DNA of 64,000 bases. It comes from Vibrio agarivorans (GTDB taxonomy: Bacteria > Pseudomonadota > Gammaproteobacteria > Enterobacterales > Vibrionaceae). This document shows positions 11,322-20,986 of the stretch, one piece after another (the stretch's first letter is position 1; every line of letters starts with the position of its first letter). The DNA lies in the NCBI RefSeq assembly GCF_030409635.1, contig NZ_JAUFQF010000002.1, positions 372,001 through 436,000 on the forward strand, written 5' to 3'. The translations under genes and the position numbers were made by a program. Below the pieces are notes generated by a model, which saw only the letters and a list, made by a program, of their open reading frames with translations, searched no databases and was not told the DNA's origin.

Positions 11322-14276
11322 ATGAGTATGTTCAATACCCGTAGTATTGGTGGTCGACTATTGATGGCATTTGCCGGATTGGCGCTGCTCGTGATTGCTT
11401 CCGCCTCGATTGGCATGGTGGGCTTTAGCTTGGTGTCAAAAACCGAGCGTAATGTGGTCACGAAGGCAATCCCGTCGATGATTGAAGCGAGACAGATTTC
11501 AGAGCTCAGTGCGCGGATGGTCGCATCGGTGCAAGGCTTGGCGAATGCGAGTAGTGAGAATGAGCGCCAGCAAGCAGGCCAGCAGCTTTTTAATAAGCTC
11601 GAGTCACTGCTTAATCACATTCGAGCACTCGGCGCCGACTCTTTTGATACTCAGTTGCTTGATCAGTTGGAAGATAACGTTGAGAACATTATTGATACGC
11701 TGGCCAGTCTTGGTATCGCCGTAGAAAAGCGTTTACTGCTCTCTGCAGATATTGACCAACGTTTAATCTTGATGCGTGAAGTGGGGCGCGAGTTAGAGGC
11801 ATTGACGCGTACGCAGGTCTTGAACACCAGTACGGTAGCAGTGGCGAACGTCACCCAAATGTATGGCTTGGTGGAATCCGGCAATCAAGAAGAGGTGTAT
11901 AACGCACTTGATAACCTAGTGGAAGTCGATCTTGATTTGAGCGATCGCTTGCACGAGCTGCATCTTTTAGCCTTTCAAAATCTCAATCAAATTGAAGAGC
12001 TACGTTCAGCAACGGATGCACAGCGTATTATTGATATCCGTGCTTCATATAATGAAAACCTGACCATTATGCAGCGCCGTGTTTCAGCGGTAGAAGATCC
12101 GACTCGCTATCAGCAGATGGTATCTATCATTGAGGACTTGGAAGCCAAACAGGTGGTATTTGAGTTGATGGCGCAGCGCGAACTTAACGCCTCTCAGTCT
12201 CAAACCTTACTTGCGCATGGGTTAGAGCGATTCGCAGCACTTAACCAGACGGTTGGCAAGCTGGTGGATGAATCCAATCAAGTGACGACTAACTCGGTAT
12301 TGCAGCTCAAACAGACGTTAGAACAGGCGCGTTTGACTCTTGCTGTTATGGGAGTGCTGGGTTTACTGATTGTGGGTGTGATCATCTGGAAGCTGGTTTA
12401 TGTATCCGTGATCCAGAGGCTCAATCGCTACTCAAGTTCATTGGTCGCGATAGCCAATGGTCAATATCCAGAGGATGTCCCTACCTCTGGCAGTGATGAG
12501 TTATCGCAGATGGGTAAAGCCATCAATAAGGCGCGAGATACCTCTAAAGCCTTGGCGGTCTTAGTAGATAAAGAAGCAGCGGCGCGTGAAGCGCTAGAGC
12601 AACATAAAACACAGCTTGAGGAGGTGGTGTTTGAACGCACTCACCAACTGCAGCAAAGTAACCAGCGTTTGAACCAAGAGGTGCATAATCACGCTCAGGC
12701 TCGTCAAGATGCCGAATCAGCGAACAAGGCAAAATCTGCCTTTCTGGCGACGATGAGCCATGAAATACGTACGCCACTGAATGGTGTATTAGGCACCACT
12801 CAGCTTCTATTAGATGAGGCACTTTCTCCGCAGCAAGCACAGTACGTAGAGGTTATTAACCGCAGTGGCAGCAACTTACTCACCGTACTGAATGATGTTT
12901 TGGATTATTCAAAAATTGAAGCGGGTCACTTTGCCTTGCAGTCTCAGATATTTGATTTAAAACAGTTGGTCGATGATGTAGTCGCTCTTTTTCAAGCAAA
13001 AGCAGAGCAGAAAGGTTTGCAACTCAATGCGCAAATTGAATCGGATGTTGCACGTTATTGGCAAGGCGATGCCGTACGAATCCAGCAAGTGCTGAACAAT
13101 CTCATCAGTAATGCCGTTAAGTTTACCTATCAAGGGTACATCGACTTATATGTCTGCATGGATGCACATGATGAGCAACGTTTGCGCTTTGAGTTGTCCG
13201 ATTCTGGTGTAGGCATCGCACCAGAAGAACAAACCCAACTGTTTGACCCTTTCAGTCAATCTCAGTCTGGGCAATCCCAATCAGGAGGTACTGGACTCGG
13301 TTTGGCTATATGCCAAAAATTGGTAAACGCAATGGGCAGCCATATCGAACTGACGTCAGAGGTTGGCCAAGGCTCGCAGTTCTCGTTTTCTCTACCTCTG
13401 TTTGAAAGCAGTGATGCCAACCTATCAGAAACCAAATCGAGTTCGTCATCGCTTTCGTCACCGTCCTCGTCTACTGGCCCGCTGACCATTCTTTTAGTGG
13501 AGGATAATCCAGTCAATCAGTTGGTGGCTCAAGGTTTCTTGGATAAGTTAGGACATACTCACTATACCGCGCAAAATTGCCAACAGGCACGAGAGTTGCT
13601 GCTAGAGCACACTTTTGACCTTGCGTTGTTTGACATAAACTTGCCAGATGGTAGCGGGGTTGAGCTACTTGAGTGGACTCGTGAGCAAGGGCTTGAGTTT
13701 ATGCCGGTACTTGCCGTCTCAGCCCATGTGTTTGATGAAGAAGTCACCGAATACCTGGCAGCAGGTTTTGATGGGTTTGTCGGCAAGCCGATAGAGCAGC
13801 AGAAACTACAACGAGCGATCAATGACGTAATAGGGGACGAGCAGGAACCCTCATTACTCAATCAGATTGTTTACTCAGTTGAACATGACGTTACGGCGCT
13901 GTCGCAAGCAAGCACAAAGACGACGATTGATATTGCGAGTTTAGAGCGTGACTGTGCGGTTTTGGGCAAGGCCAAAATGGCACAGCTGATAGACCTATTT
14001 GCGACAACCAGTGAGCAGACGCTCAAAGAGATGGACGCGATGCTTAGCAAAGAGGATCATCACAAGAGCGATAAACCGATAGCTGAACTAGCGCACAGGA
14101 TGAAAGGCTCAGCAGCTAGCCTTGGTTTGACGCAGGTATTTGAGCAGTGCTTGTTGATTGAGACTTCTAAGACACCAGTGCAGACTTATCAGGAAAGTCA
14201 TTCAGCGTTGATTGCCGCGAGAGAAAGCGCTCTCGAAGAGCTTGCTCGGTGGCTAGAGGGGAGTGTGGGTCAATAA
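11322..14276 (+). CDS. torS: TorS hybrid sensor histidine kinase
   Basis: TorS is the inner-membrane hybrid kinase of the TMAO response. The 984 residues show TM1 (about 10-35), a long all-helical periplasmic domain (about 40-340) that contacts TorT, TM2 (about 341-363), a HAMP segment, a coiled coil, HisKA with [12 protein letters not shown] (His480), HATPase ([22 protein letters not shown]), a receiver ([12 protein letters not shown]; Asp771 in [13 protein letters not shown]) and a C-terminal HPt domain (His925 in [13 protein letters not shown]). This is the full TorS architecture. A Ser-rich linker precedes the receiver. The expected partner TorR is not in the window. Confidence 0.93.
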   Translation: MSMFNTRSIGGRLLMAFAGLALLVIASASIGMVGFSLVSKTERNVVTKAIPSMIEARQISELSARMVASVQGLANASSENERQQAGQQLFNKLESLLNHIRALGADSFDTQLLDQLEDNVENIIDTLASLGIAVEKRLLLSADIDQRLILMREVGRELEALTRTQVLNTSTVAVANVTQMYGLVESGNQEEVYNALDNLVEVDLDLSDRLHELHLLAFQNLNQIEELRSATDAQRIIDIRASYNENLTIMQRRVSAVEDPTRYQQMVSIIEDLEAKQVVFELMAQRELNASQSQTLLAHGLERFAALNQTVGKLVDESNQVTTNSVLQLKQTLEQARLTLAVMGVLGLLIVGVIIWKLVYVSVIQRLNRYSSSLVAIANGQYPEDVPTSGSDELSQMGKAINKARDTSKALAVLVDKEAAAREALEQHKTQLEEVVFERTHQLQQSNQRLNQEVHNHAQARQDAESANKAKSAFLATMSHEIRTPLNGVLGTTQLLLDEALSPQQAQYVEVINRSGSNLLTVLNDVLDYSKIEAGHFALQSQIFDLKQLVDDVVALFQAKAEQKGLQLNAQIESDVARYWQGDAVRIQQVLNNLISNAVKFTYQGYIDLYVCMDAHDEQRLRFELSDSGVGIAPEEQTQLFDPFSQSQSGQSQSGGTGLGLAICQKLVNAMGSHIELTSEVGQGSQFSFSLPLFESSDANLSETKSSSSSLSSPSSSTGPLTILLVEDNPVNQLVAQGFLDKLGHTHYTAQNCQQARELLLEHTFDLALFDINLPDGSGVELLEWTREQGLEFMPVLAVSAHVFDEEVTEYLAAGFDGFVGKPIEQQKLQRAINDVIGDEQEPSLLNQIVYSVEHDVTALSQASTKTTIDIASLERDCAVLGKAKMAQLIDLFATTSEQTLKEMDAMLSKEDHHKSDKPIAELAHRMKGSAASLGLTQVFEQCLLIETSKTPVQTYQESHSALIAARESALEELARWLEGSVGQ

Positions 14277-14283
14277 AAGCAAA

Positions 14284-14314
14284 AAGGGACATGGTGTAAA
14301 CTTACATGTCCCTT
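14284..14314 (-). terminator. intrinsic terminator of the small lipoprotein gene
   Basis: AAGGGACATG (14284-14293) and CATGTCCCTT (14305-14314) form a 10-base stem with an 11-base loop. Read on the reverse strand it is followed by a T-rich run, so it ends the lipoprotein transcript and may also serve torS. Confidence 0.75.
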
Positions 14315-14351
14315 GAGCTAGGTGATAGAGATACTAGACACGTGTGTCCAA

Positions 14352-14615
14352 TTACATCTCTTTGTCTTCTTCTTTATGGTTTTCGCGGAAATATTCCCAC
14401 TGCTCAACCATTTCATCTTCGGATAGTTTACAGTAAGTCACTCGCTTGCCGGCTTCCGTCACCATCATAAGCTCGCCTTCTTGTTCGACACAGTACACCG
14501 ATGCTGGGTTAGACAGTGCAGTGTACTCACCGACATCATACTTCTCTTGAACATCAGCACAGCCGCTGACCAGTACACCTAGACCGATTCCCATTAGTAC
14601 TAATTTTACGTTCAT
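14352..14615 (-). CDS. small DUF333-type lipoprotein
   Basis: This is an 87-residue lipoprotein: MNVKLVLMGIGLGVLVSGC is a signal sequence with a lipobox ending at Cys19. The body carries the DUF333 pattern NPASVYCVEQEGELMMV...GKRVTYC, with two cysteines that could form a disulphide, and a charged tail. The frame is open further upstream to 14720, but AGAGGACATAGGTTA just before the ATG at 14615 and the signal peptide decide the start. The function of the family is unknown. Confidence 0.82.
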   Translation of the reverse strand: MNVKLVLMGIGLGVLVSGCADVQEKYDVGEYTALSNPASVYCVEQEGELMMVTEAGKRVTYCKLSEDEMVEQWEYFRENHKEEDKEM

Positions 14616-14830
14616 TAACCTATGTCCTCTTAACTGACTGTTTTTCTTAGCTTGATATAAGTGTAGAAGATGTTTGTGAAAACGGGTGATTGATATTTGA
14701 TGATAACGCTGAAACAGCATTCAACAATACAAACCTCATCACAAACTGATATGAATTCAGTTTATCCAAGCAACAATTTTCGCGCCATCTTCTAAGATTA
14801 AAGAGCAAAATCAACTCACTAAGCGGACTT

Positions 14831-17746
14831 ATGGAAGAGAAATCAAAAAAACGTGTACTCCCGTTACATATTCATATCTCTACGTTGTTTGTATTGACGG
14901 TTTTGATCATCTGCTCAACCTTGATCTACCTGACGCATTCGAGCCTTAATCGCGTGTTGATGTCAGCCAATACGCAGCTCTTCGCGCAGATCGCTTCAGA
15001 AACAAAAAATACACTGAACCGCCACTATGCTCCGGCGTTTGCTTCCGTTTCTTCCTTTGCCAATAGCTATATCCATTTGGCAGATACTCAACAAGAGGAA
15101 AAGGTCGTCCTTTCACAAGCCGCTTTTCTGCTGAAGGAGTATGCTCACATTACTTCGTTTAGCGTAAGTTACCCTGATGGCCGAGTGAGTATGCTGGTGA
15201 CACTCAATGATCCGGCAATACGCCATATGTTCAAAGAGGTTGAGCATGGCTCTTACGTTTTCTTAGCCGGGGATGTGAAGAGTGGTGAGTTGCGTATCGA
15301 TATCTTGGACCGCTTACTTAATGTGATATCCACAGCGAACACCGAGTTAGGGGATTACCAAGGCTTAGCAGAAGTATGGCGTTCGCACTCTTTAGTCGGA
15401 GAGACACATATCTCCCAGCCTTACCTTTACCCCAGGTTGAATAAAATTGGCATTGCGTTCTACTCTAAAGGTCAAGATGAGATAGTGGTTGCCGCCCATA
15501 TTTTGTTATCAAGCCTGTCAGAATCGCTCAGTGAAACGTCGACACAAGCTAGCGGTATTCGAGTCCTATTTTCACCAGATAAGCAGTTGTATGCTTACAA
15601 CAACCTCTCTGATTTAGATGAATCTGAACTCAAAAATGACCAAAAGATATGGCTGCGTGACTTGAATAATCCGGTTATCGATCATGCCGTCGCGCAGCGT
15701 GATCGTGACGGGACATTGAACGAGTTTGAGTATGATGGTGAGCAGTGGTTTGGGCAGGTAGAGGTAATCGGTGACTATCACGGCACACAGCTGTATCTAT
15801 TGATGGCAGACAAGTCGCAAGAGATGCTAAAAGATGCCTATGATATTCGAAGCACAACGATATTTGCCTCCATCATTATTCTTTTGATTAGTGTGCCGAT
15901 TATCTATCAACTGTCGCAGCGATTAGCAAAGCCGATCGTGTTGGAGACTCAGCGAGCGCGTTCAATAGAACGTTTTGATTTCACCACCAGTTATCAAGGC
16001 AACTCATCGATAAAAGAGATTTTTGAGTTAAAGTCATCCCTCAAAGGTATGCAGAGAACCATTAATCGCTATATTAATCTCACCAATAAAATCGCCCATG
16101 AGCCTAACTTAGATGAGTTATTGAAGCTGGTGGCACTAGATACCGTCGAAGCCGTGGAAGCCGACGGGGTGGTGATAATGCTTCTGGACGATGAACAAGC
16201 GCATTTAGAACCGCGTTACGTTTGGTTTAACCAATCGAACCCAAGTGACCTAGAATCAGTTCGGCAAATTAAAGTACCGATAAAAGGGACAAGTCCGGTC
16301 ATTGAAAAACTATTGGCGGGAGAGCGCTATCAAATGGCGCTAATTAAAGACCTTCATTATGGGCGAAACCTTGTTGGGATGGATGCTGACAAAGATGGCT
16401 TTGTATTCTTGCCATTGAGGGATAGAAATCGAGATGTTATCGGTGTGTTCGGACTGCTCTATCGCAACATCGATCGCGACTATATTGTTGAGCGCTATAT
16501 TGAATATATTAACTCTTTGCTTGATTATGTCGCGGTATCGATTGATGCTCGCACCATGCTGAAAGCGCAAAAAGATCTATTGGAAGCCGTGATTCGCGTT
16601 ATCGCCAACGCTCTTGATACCAAGTCTCCTTACACAGGCAATCACTGTCAACGTGTTCCTGTACTTACAGAGTGGTTGAGTTATGCCGCTCATGAGAGCC
16701 AGACTGCACCTTTTGCCCACTTTTCGCTGTCAGAAACCGATAAAGAGGCGTTGCACATTGCAGCTTGGCTGCATGATTGCGGTAAGGTGACAACCCCAGA
16801 ACATGTCGTCGATAAGGCGACAAAACTTGAAACCATCTATAACCGGATTCATGAAATACGCACACGCTTTGAAGTGGTTAAGCGCGATAAGCATCTTCAA
16901 TGTTATCGAGCGTGTTACGGTGATCTAGACCAAGGCCAGCAGCAGCAACTTAAGCAAGAGTGGAAACAGCTAGATGAAGATTTTGCATTCGTCGCATCGT
17001 TGAATGAGGGCAGCGAATCGCTAAGTGAGTCTGCCCAGCAGCGCCTTTTAGAGATTGCGCAACAAACATGGAAGCGAACGATCGACAATAGTCTTGGCCT
17101 TTCGTGGGAAGAGCGAGAAAGGCTAAGTGAAACACAAGCATCTGTCGATAGCGAAAATCAGAAAGCCCAAGAGATAGAAGTGACAGAGGGGTTACTAGAA
17201 GACAAACCTGAGCAGCGAATCGATTGGACTCAACCCCGCCCAACCGATGAACGCTTTAATCTACCGACACCAGAGTTACAGAATAATTTAGGTGAACTCT
17301 ATAACCTCCTTGTTCAACGAGGCACGTTAAATGATGAAGAGCGATTTGTTATTAACGATCACATAGTGCAAACGATACTAATGCTTGAGGCACTACCGTT
17401 TCCTAAAGGCATGAATCAGATCCCGCAAATTGCCGGAGGACATCATGAAAAATTGGATGGCAAAGGCTATCCGCAGGGGCTAACCAAACAGCAAATGCCC
17501 CTGACGGCGAGAGTCATGGCCATTGCTGATATTTTTGAGGCGCTAACCAGTGCCGACAGACCGTACAAAAAAGCGAAAACCCTCTCTGAAGCACTCAGTA
17601 TCATGCACAAGATGGCTAATGACAGCCATATCGATGCTGACTTGTTTCACCTGTTCCTTTCCAGTGGCTTATACCTAAAATACGCCGAGCAGTTTCTTAA
17701 CCCTGAGCAGATTGATGAGGTGGATATCTCACTCTATCTCTCTTGA
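14831..17746 (+). CDS. membrane HD-GYP domain protein with GAF domain
   Basis: This 971-residue protein is a probable cyclic-di-GMP phosphodiesterase. TM1 lies at about 18-38, a periplasmic Cache-like sensor fills about 40-340, TM2 is about 345-365, and a HAMP-like linker and a GAF domain (about 420-580) follow. The HD-GYP domain begins at about residue 590 with DTKSPYTGNHCQRV, the metal-binding His648-Asp649 sit in WLHDCGK, and HHEKLDGKGYP starts at residue 871. The 223 residues between the HD and HHE motifs are far more than the usual roughly 65; the extra part is Gln/Glu-rich. All signature metal and GYP residues are present, so activity is plausible. Confidence 0.88.
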   Translation: MEEKSKKRVLPLHIHISTLFVLTVLIICSTLIYLTHSSLNRVLMSANTQLFAQIASETKNTLNRHYAPAFASVSSFANSYIHLADTQQEEKVVLSQAAFLLKEYAHITSFSVSYPDGRVSMLVTLNDPAIRHMFKEVEHGSYVFLAGDVKSGELRIDILDRLLNVISTANTELGDYQGLAEVWRSHSLVGETHISQPYLYPRLNKIGIAFYSKGQDEIVVAAHILLSSLSESLSETSTQASGIRVLFSPDKQLYAYNNLSDLDESELKNDQKIWLRDLNNPVIDHAVAQRDRDGTLNEFEYDGEQWFGQVEVIGDYHGTQLYLLMADKSQEMLKDAYDIRSTTIFASIIILLISVPIIYQLSQRLAKPIVLETQRARSIERFDFTTSYQGNSSIKEIFELKSSLKGMQRTINRYINLTNKIAHEPNLDELLKLVALDTVEAVEADGVVIMLLDDEQAHLEPRYVWFNQSNPSDLESVRQIKVPIKGTSPVIEKLLAGERYQMALIKDLHYGRNLVGMDADKDGFVFLPLRDRNRDVIGVFGLLYRNIDRDYIVERYIEYINSLLDYVAVSIDARTMLKAQKDLLEAVIRVIANALDTKSPYTGNHCQRVPVLTEWLSYAAHESQTAPFAHFSLSETDKEALHIAAWLHDCGKVTTPEHVVDKATKLETIYNRIHEIRTRFEVVKRDKHLQCYRACYGDLDQGQQQQLKQEWKQLDEDFAFVASLNEGSESLSESAQQRLLEIAQQTWKRTIDNSLGLSWEERERLSETQASVDSENQKAQEIEVTEGLLEDKPEQRIDWTQPRPTDERFNLPTPELQNNLGELYNLLVQRGTLNDEERFVINDHIVQTILMLEALPFPKGMNQIPQIAGGHHEKLDGKGYPQGLTKQQMPLTARVMAIADIFEALTSADRPYKKAKTLSEALSIMHKMANDSHIDADLFHLFLSSGLYLKYAEQFLNPEQIDEVDISLYLS

Positions 17747-17798
17747 TTCACTCGTGGGTTAGGAGAAATAGATAGTCGGTAGCAACAAATGTTGGGAG

Positions 17799-17830
17799 AA
17801 GGGCGCGAGTTTGCTACAATTCGCGCCCTT
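17799..17830 (+). terminator. hairpin between the HD-GYP gene and the helicase gene
   Basis: AAGGGCGCGA (17799-17808) is complementary to TCGCGCCCTT (17821-17830), followed by TGTGCTTTT. It could terminate the upstream gene. The loop contains TGCTACAAT (17812-17820), which resembles an extended -10 box 34 bases ahead of the helicase ATG, so the same site may instead be its promoter. Confidence 0.5.
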
Positions 17831-17853
17831 TGTGCTTTTAGAGACTGTGTGAG

Positions 17854-19098
17854 ATGACATTTACTGAACTAGGCCTAAACTCGATTCTGCTTGAACAACT
17901 GTCTGCGTTGAATTTTACTCAACCAACAGAGATTCAACAGCATGCCATTCCTGAGGTTCTAGCGGGTAAAGATGTGTTAGCCGCAGCACAGACTGGGACA
18001 GGTAAAACTGCCGCGTTTGCTCTGCCTATTCTTCATAAGCTTCTAGAGCAACAGGCATCGCTAGAAACAGCAAGGCAACCGCGCGCATTAGTTCTGGTAC
18101 CAACCCGCGAACTTGCGCAGCAGGTGGTAGAGAGCATCCAAGCACTGTCTCAGCCTACTGATTTACAAACGGTAGCTCTGTACGGCGGTACGAGTATTAA
18201 TGTGCAAACCAACAAACTTCGCCAAGGCTGTGACATTGTGGTCGCAACCCCCGGGCGCTTGTTGGATCACTTATACTGCAAAAACCTTAACCTCAAATCC
18301 ATCGCCTACTTTGTGTTAGATGAAGCAGACCGTATGCTGGATATGGGCTTCAAACCGGACATTCAGCGCCTGTTGCGCACCTTGGGTACTCAACCTCGTC
18401 AGACGCTCCTTTTCTCAGCCACCTTCCATAAAGGCATCAAAAACTTTGCCTACCGCTTGCTAGAGCAGCCAATTGAAGTTGAGGTGTCGCCAGCCAATAC
18501 CACCGCAGAATTGGTCGAACAAATTGTCTATCCCGTGGATAAATCCCGCAAGCGTGAACTGTTGTCGTTTTTGATTGGGTCAAGAAATTGGCAGCAAGTG
18601 TTAGTATTCACTAAAACCAAGCAAGGCAGTGATGCGCTAGCAAAAGAGCTCAAGTTAGATGGTATCGAAGCGGTATCCATCAACGGAGACAAAAGCCAAG
18701 GCGCGCGCCAACGAGCGCTAGATGAGTTCAAAGAGGGCAAAGTACGCGCTTTGATCGCTACGGATGTGGCTGCTCGAGGCCTGGATATCCCGCAACTTGA
18801 GCAAGTCATCAACTTCGATATGCCGTTCAAAGCAGAAGACTATGTGCACCGCATTGGCCGCACTGGTCGCGCTGGCCACAAAGGATTAGCGGTCTCTCTT
18901 ATGAGTCATGATGAGCAACGCCTAGTGGATGCCATTGAACGCCTATTAGACACCCGTTTGCCACAAGAGTGGCTCGCAGGCTATGAGCCAAAACCGCAAA
19001 ACGAAGTCAATCCAGAGCGCCCTAACAAGCGAATGAGTAAGTCTGCCCAGAAAAAAGCGCTAAAAGCACGACTAGGTATTCAATCAAAACGTCGTTAA
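17854..19098 (+). CDS. rhlE: DEAD-box ATP-dependent RNA helicase, RhlE type
   Basis: This 414-residue DEAD-box helicase carries the Q motif (FTQPTEIQQHAIP), Walker A AAQTGTGKTAAF, PTRELAQQV, the VLDEADRMLDMGF motif II, SAT in LFSATF, and the C-terminal domain motifs including IATDVAARGLDIP and HRIGRTGRAGHKG. The short basic tail (ALKARLGIQSKRR) is typical of the RhlE group, which acts in rRNA maturation and RNA turnover. It is a stand-alone gene. The exact paralogue is uncertain, as vibrios carry several RhlE-like helicases. Confidence 0.87.
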   Translation: MTFTELGLNSILLEQLSALNFTQPTEIQQHAIPEVLAGKDVLAAAQTGTGKTAAFALPILHKLLEQQASLETARQPRALVLVPTRELAQQVVESIQALSQPTDLQTVALYGGTSINVQTNKLRQGCDIVVATPGRLLDHLYCKNLNLKSIAYFVLDEADRMLDMGFKPDIQRLLRTLGTQPRQTLLFSATFHKGIKNFAYRLLEQPIEVEVSPANTTAELVEQIVYPVDKSRKRELLSFLIGSRNWQQVLVFTKTKQGSDALAKELKLDGIEAVSINGDKSQGARQRALDEFKEGKVRALIATDVAARGLDIPQLEQVINFDMPFKAEDYVHRIGRTGRAGHKGLAVSLMSHDEQRLVDAIERLLDTRLPQEWLAGYEPKPQNEVNPERPNKRMSKSAQKKALKARLGIQSKRR

Positions 19099-19501
19099 AT
19101 GCAATTTACATTTATTAATGAAAATTAACTTGTGTAAATAACAAACTAATCAACACGATGTACGCCCTCAATTTGTGATCGCAATCATGTTATTGATTTT
19201 TTGTGTTGATTTTGGTTTCTTTGATAACGCGCACGCATTCAAACCTATTAATTGATAACCCTATAAAACTAGTGGAGTAACTACTCTACTAATTGTGATC
19301 TAGGTCGTTACAAACTCTTAACTTTACTGACCTCCCTGTCAGTAATTGTGTTTTCAATGTTATTTTTTATCTAAAAATAACAAAATTATAATTTTGCCTC
19401 GTCAAACTTTTGTCGGTAGCATATTTCTCCGAGGTCGCAATCCGACCAAAGTTTAATAATGACACTTTTCCCAAATTTGATTTATTTAGATGGAGCTAAA
19501 A
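19099..19501 (+). promoter_or_regulatory. structured AT-rich leader/promoter region of the tad locus
   Basis: This 403-base gap has no credible ORF. It holds several inverted repeats: a near-perfect AGTGGAGTA/TACTCTACT (19271-19290), a perfect TTACTGAC-CTCCCT-GTCAGTAA (19324-19345) and a perfect GTTATTTTT/AAAAATAAC (19359-19381). Two CRP-like half-matches start with TGTGA at 19174 (TGTGATCGCAATCATG) and 19294. It must carry the promoter for the downstream pilus operon. Which elements act as operators or as RNA hairpins is not resolved. Confidence 0.55.
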
Positions 19502-19738
19502 ATGCTTACGAAGATGTTTGTGAACGCGCAAGTTGCGCTACAAAACCTTAAAAATGACGAGCGTGGTGTAACTGCGATTGAGTATGCGATTATTGGTGTG
19601 GCTATTTCTGGGATTGTACTATTTGTTTTTGGTCAAAAAAATGGTTTAAGCCAGTCTTTGCTAGACGCGGTAAGTACTATTTCTGGGAATATAGACTCAG
19701 CAAATGACCTGACAAGTGGTGCAACACCAAGCACCTAA
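19502..19738 (+). CDS. flp: Flp-type prepilin (first copy)
   Basis: This is the major Tad pilin candidate, 78 residues. The prepilin motif RGVTAIEYAIIGVAISGIVL gives cleavage after the Gly, leaving a mature pilin that begins VTAIEYA, with the Glu+5 and Tyr+6 signature of Flp pilins. An upstream in-frame ATG exists at 19490, but GGAG at 19492-19495 lies seven bases before the ATG at 19502, which is chosen. It is the first gene of the locus and is followed at once by its peptidase. Confidence 0.92.
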   Translation: MLTKMFVNAQVALQNLKNDERGVTAIEYAIIGVAISGIVLFVFGQKNGLSQSLLDAVSTISGNIDSANDLTSGATPST

Positions 19739-19747
19739 AGATTTGTA

Positions 19748-20182
19748 GTGAGTAATTACACTTTTGGAGGCTGGTTAATGCTGGCCTCTATTATTCCATA
19801 CATATGTTACTTAGATTGGAAGTATAGAAAGATTAGTAATAAATCATCTATTCTGGTTTTTGCGCTATGTATATTTATGAGCTTTAAGGTAGATAGCTCC
19901 GTTTCTTGGGCAATAGTTTGTGTTGCTGTTTGTTATATTCTTTATGGATTAAATGTATTTGCAGGTGGTGATATAAAGCTGTTTATTGCTTTCTTACCGG
20001 CTATATCATATGAGTACATTTTATATGTGGTACATTTGATTTTTCTACTAGGGGGGGCAGTAGTGTTTTTGATTTATTCTGTCGATTACCTCTCAAAATC
20101 ACAAGCAATGGAAAAGCGAGGTGTGCCATTTGGTATTCCTATATCGATAGCATGTTTTGTTGGTGTTACTGCTTCATTGTAA
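19748..20182 (+). CDS. tadV: Tad prepilin peptidase TadV/CpaA (A24 family)
   Basis: This is an inner-membrane aspartic peptidase that processes Flp prepilins and the TadE/TadF pseudopilins. It is 144 residues with about five membrane segments. The two catalytic aspartates are in CYLDWKYRKISN and in the AGGDIKLF (GxGD-type) motif. The GTG start at 19748 keeps a full first membrane helix before the first Asp. An ATG at 19778 has a stronger GGAGG site but would shorten that helix. The base composition is more AT-rich than the rest of the locus. Confidence 0.88.
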   Translation: MSNYTFGGWLMLASIIPYICYLDWKYRKISNKSSILVFALCIFMSFKVDSSVSWAIVCVAVCYILYGLNVFAGGDIKLFIAFLPAISYEYILYVVHLIFLLGGAVVFLIYSVDYLSKSQAMEKRGVPFGIPISIACFVGVTASL

Positions 20183-20192
20183 GGATGGGTGT

Positions 20193-20975
20193 GTGCGTAC
20201 AAAGATTTTAATGGTTCTTGCTTTTATAGCTATCTCTGTTGGTGTTTACGGTGTATTTAACCCTCCAAAGCAACAGGATCTTTCTAGGATTCAAAACTTG
20301 GTTGATGATAAACCTGTATTTTATCGTACCTATTTCCTGATTGAAGGTACAATCTCAGGGAAATTAGTATCAAACAAAGATTATGAGATACGTCATCTAT
20401 CTCAACAAGAAGCGGGCAAATGGGGTATTTCAAGCGATGTCACGTTGGCAATTCCTCATGGATCGGTTTATCGTGACAACCTTGATTCAGGTAGATTAAT
20501 CACTCAGAGTGACATTTTAACACCAGATGAGCCTGGATATATTGACGCGATTATTAAACCTAATCATGTTCCCTACGCAGTCAAAGTCAACCCAGAAACC
20601 GTCGTAGGCGGTTTAATCGACTCTGGTACAAAAATCGACGTCCTAGCCATCACCCAACCGTCAGAAGGCTACGGCAATACACAAATTTCTATTGAGCCTA
20701 TCCTGACAGGTATTAAAGTTCTTCAAGTTAAGAAAGAACAACAAAATAATGCTGCTTCTAAGGGAGCGACTCAAAGCACAAATAATCATCTCATTCTAGA
20801 GCTTACAAGAAAGCAAGTTGCGCAACTAACTGTTGCCAAAAAAATAGCTCAAATCGAAGTGCACAAATCAATTGGTGATTACTCGTTAAATGATCTCAGC
20901 GCAAATGCTGGTGATGTGCTGCCCAACTTTAAAGCAATAAAAGAATTCCGCGCTAACCAAGTAACAGTGAAATAA
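20193..20975 (+). CDS. rcpC: Tad pilus assembly protein RcpC/CpaB
   Basis: RcpC/CpaB is a periplasmic, membrane-anchored protein with an SAF-type domain, thought to help the secretin channel assemble. The 260 residues have an N-terminal anchor (ILMVLAFIAISVGVYGVF), an SAF-like region near 50-120 (LITQSDILTPDEPGYIDAIIKP) and the family segment VNPETVVGGLIDSGTKIDVL. The GTG at 20193 is chosen because AAGGA precedes it at 20181 and the homology begins there; the frame itself is open earlier into tadV. Confidence 0.87.
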   Translation: MRTKILMVLAFIAISVGVYGVFNPPKQQDLSRIQNLVDDKPVFYRTYFLIEGTISGKLVSNKDYEIRHLSQQEAGKWGISSDVTLAIPHGSVYRDNLDSGRLITQSDILTPDEPGYIDAIIKPNHVPYAVKVNPETVVGGLIDSGTKIDVLAITQPSEGYGNTQISIEPILTGIKVLQVKKEQQNNAASKGATQSTNNHLILELTRKQVAQLTVAKKIAQIEVHKSIGDYSLNDLSANAGDVLPNFKAIKEFRANQVTVK

Positions 20976-20986
20976 GGATAGACACT

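Noticed and set aside
19748..20182. AT-rich composition of tadV as a sign of recent transfer
   Set aside because: The gene is in its normal place in an intact operon, and membrane proteins of this type are often AT-rich; not enough to claim transfer.
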